A DNA stretch of 6,387 nucleotides from positions 1-6,387 of the forward strand of contig JAHFBR010000066.1 of assembly GCA_023249955.1 (NCBI GenBank), read 5' to 3'. The position numbers were made by a program, and so were the translations under genes. Shown here piece by piece: positions 5,634 through 6,387 of this stretch. The notes beneath the pieces were generated by a model. It saw only the letters and a list, made by a program, of their open reading frames with translations, had not been told where the DNA came from and ran no database searches. The DNA is from a bacterium (lineage in GTDB: Bacteria; Babelota; Babeliae; Babelales; RVW-14). Every line of letters begins with the position of its first letter. Position 1 is the stretch's first letter.

Positions 5634-6387
5634 ATGATACTTAAAATTTGTTGTGCTGTGGTCATGGTGCTTTTTCAGGTAAGTATGCCGGCAAATGCCA
5701 TGCAAGCACCCACGCCCTCTGTCCAAAATTCTGCACCGTCTGCAAGCGTGTGCTTAGTTGTCTGTGACTTAAAGCTGCTGATTGACAAGATCTTTACTCA
5801 AGGCCCATTGCCCCGCGTGCATTCTGCAGAGGATGCGGCGTTGCTGGCTGAAGATGCGGCGCCACGAGCAAAAAAGGGACGCGTGCGAATGCTCAAGAGT
5901 GCTGAGCCTGAGCAGCGTATAAGACCATTGGCTCGCTCGTTGGATGCTGGACAGGATGATGCTGCAGAGCTGCTGGAACAGCTTTCGCTGGACAATAGTG
6001 TTGACCCTGTCGTGCAATCGCATATTAAAGAACTTGAAGCCATTGTAAAGCAACATGCTTGTACCGTACAAGAGTGCACGATTGTGGCCTGCCATCCCGT
6101 GATCTACGCTGCGCAACGTTATTGTGTCATCAAAAGAGAGCGTAGAAATCAACCGTGTGCTTTGGATGGGCTGATTGTCACGGTTACCAATATTTTTCTG
6201 CGTTACCGTGCTGCAACGGGGCGTGAAGTTGATGGTGTTGGGAAGGGGTTGTTACACTTTGCGGCGATGACCAATAATGTGGCTTGGGCTGATGCGGTTT
6301 TGAGCCAATTTTCTCCAAAGAATATGTTTAACATCAATGCGCAAACGCTCAATGGCAACTATGTGCCATTACATGCAATATGTGCCA
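5634..6387 (+). CDS. Exported protein with Cys-rich unknown domain and ankyrin-like sequence, 3'-partial
   Basis: An open frame of 251 codons runs off the right edge without a stop. The start is supported by GAGGAA (5624-5629), four bases before the ATG, and by a Sec-type signal peptide: MILK, a hydrophobic core, then MPANA before MQAP at residue 23. Residues 25-40 are a Pro/Ser/Ala-rich spacer. Residues 64-110 are an acidic then basic linker with the cluster AKKGRVR (79-85). Residues 111-200 contain no domain I recognise. Seven cysteines (40, 44, 143, 148, 153, 164, 175) lie in the mature region ahead of the repeats and could form disulfides in an oxidising compartment. From about residue 204, GLLHFAAMTNNVAWADAVLSQF, then FNINAQTLNGNYVPLHAIC, matches the ankyrin pattern (xTPLHxA ... 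NAxDxxGxTPLHxA) and presumably continues beyond the window. The linker resembles that of the 426-aa protein at 1280-2560, so the two may be paralogues. The function is unknown; a secreted binding protein is the likeliest reading. The open frames on the opposite strand here lack such signals. Confidence 0.85.
   Translation, partial: MILKICCAVVMVLFQVSMPANAMQAPTPSVQNSAPSASVCLVVCDLKLLIDKIFTQGPLPRVHSAEDAALLAEDAAPRAKKGRVRMLKSAEPEQRIRPLARSLDAGQDDAAELLEQLSLDNSVDPVVQSHIKELEAIVKQHACTVQECTIVACHPVIYAAQRYCVIKRERRNQPCALDGLIVTVTNIFLRYRAATGREVDGVGKGLLHFAAMTNNVAWADAVLSQFSPKNMFNINAQTLNGNYVPLHAICA

Noticed and set aside
5634..5705. Lipoprotein signal peptide in the third exported protein
   Set aside because: The two cysteines at residues 6-7 lie before the hydrophobic core, and the cleavage region ANA-MQ has no lipobox cysteine.
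5769..6152. Minus-strand open frames of 127 and 93 codons near the right end
   Set aside because: The plus-strand frame here has a ribosome-binding site, signal peptide and ankyrin motifs; the minus-strand products are Ser/Cys-rich shadows.

Overview
The window looks like part of the chromosome of a host-associated, probably intracellular, Gram-negative-type bacterium. It has housekeeping genes (the tail of a class A penicillin-binding protein and a complete alanyl-tRNA synthetase) alongside three exported proteins with ankyrin-type repeats. Several signal-peptide-bearing ankyrin proteins next to ordinary core genes suggest an endosymbiont or protist parasite. My best guess is a member of Candidatus Dependentiae (TM6), with Chlamydiae, Rickettsiales or Legionella-like lineages as alternatives. 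That assignment is inference from gene style only, because no rRNA or other phylogenetic marker was compared.

Layout, left to right. Positions 1-347 (+) hold the C-terminal end of a bifunctional penicillin-binding protein, entering from outside the window. A weak A/T-rich hairpin with a T tract overlaps its stop codon. A good sigma70-type promoter (385-414) then precedes two tandem ankyrin genes (465-1253 and 1280-2560, +) separated by only 26 bases, which are probably one transcription unit. Positions 2561-2793 are a convergent intergenic region carrying a repeat-type palindromic element: one imperfect hairpin at 2624-2661 and one long, nearly perfect hairpin at 2690-2752. Positions 2794-5409 (-) hold a full-length alaS. 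The 224-base divergent spacer 5410-5633 contains an inverted repeat just upstream of alaS and a modest promoter candidate for the rightward gene. From 5634 to the window end (+) is a third signal-peptide protein with a Cys-rich unknown domain and ankyrin-like sequence, open at the right edge.

How the genes fit together. The penicillin-binding protein crosslinks peptidoglycan and alaS charges tRNA-Ala; both are core functions with no evident link to the ankyrin genes. The three ankyrin proteins each have an N-terminal export signal. The second and third also share an Ala-Met-Gln junction after the signal peptide and a basic linker with a common SAE-P-Q-R pattern, which suggests a local family of exported proteins. 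Their targets are unknown. Binding of host proteins is the usual hypothesis for such proteins in intracellular bacteria, but nothing here proves it.
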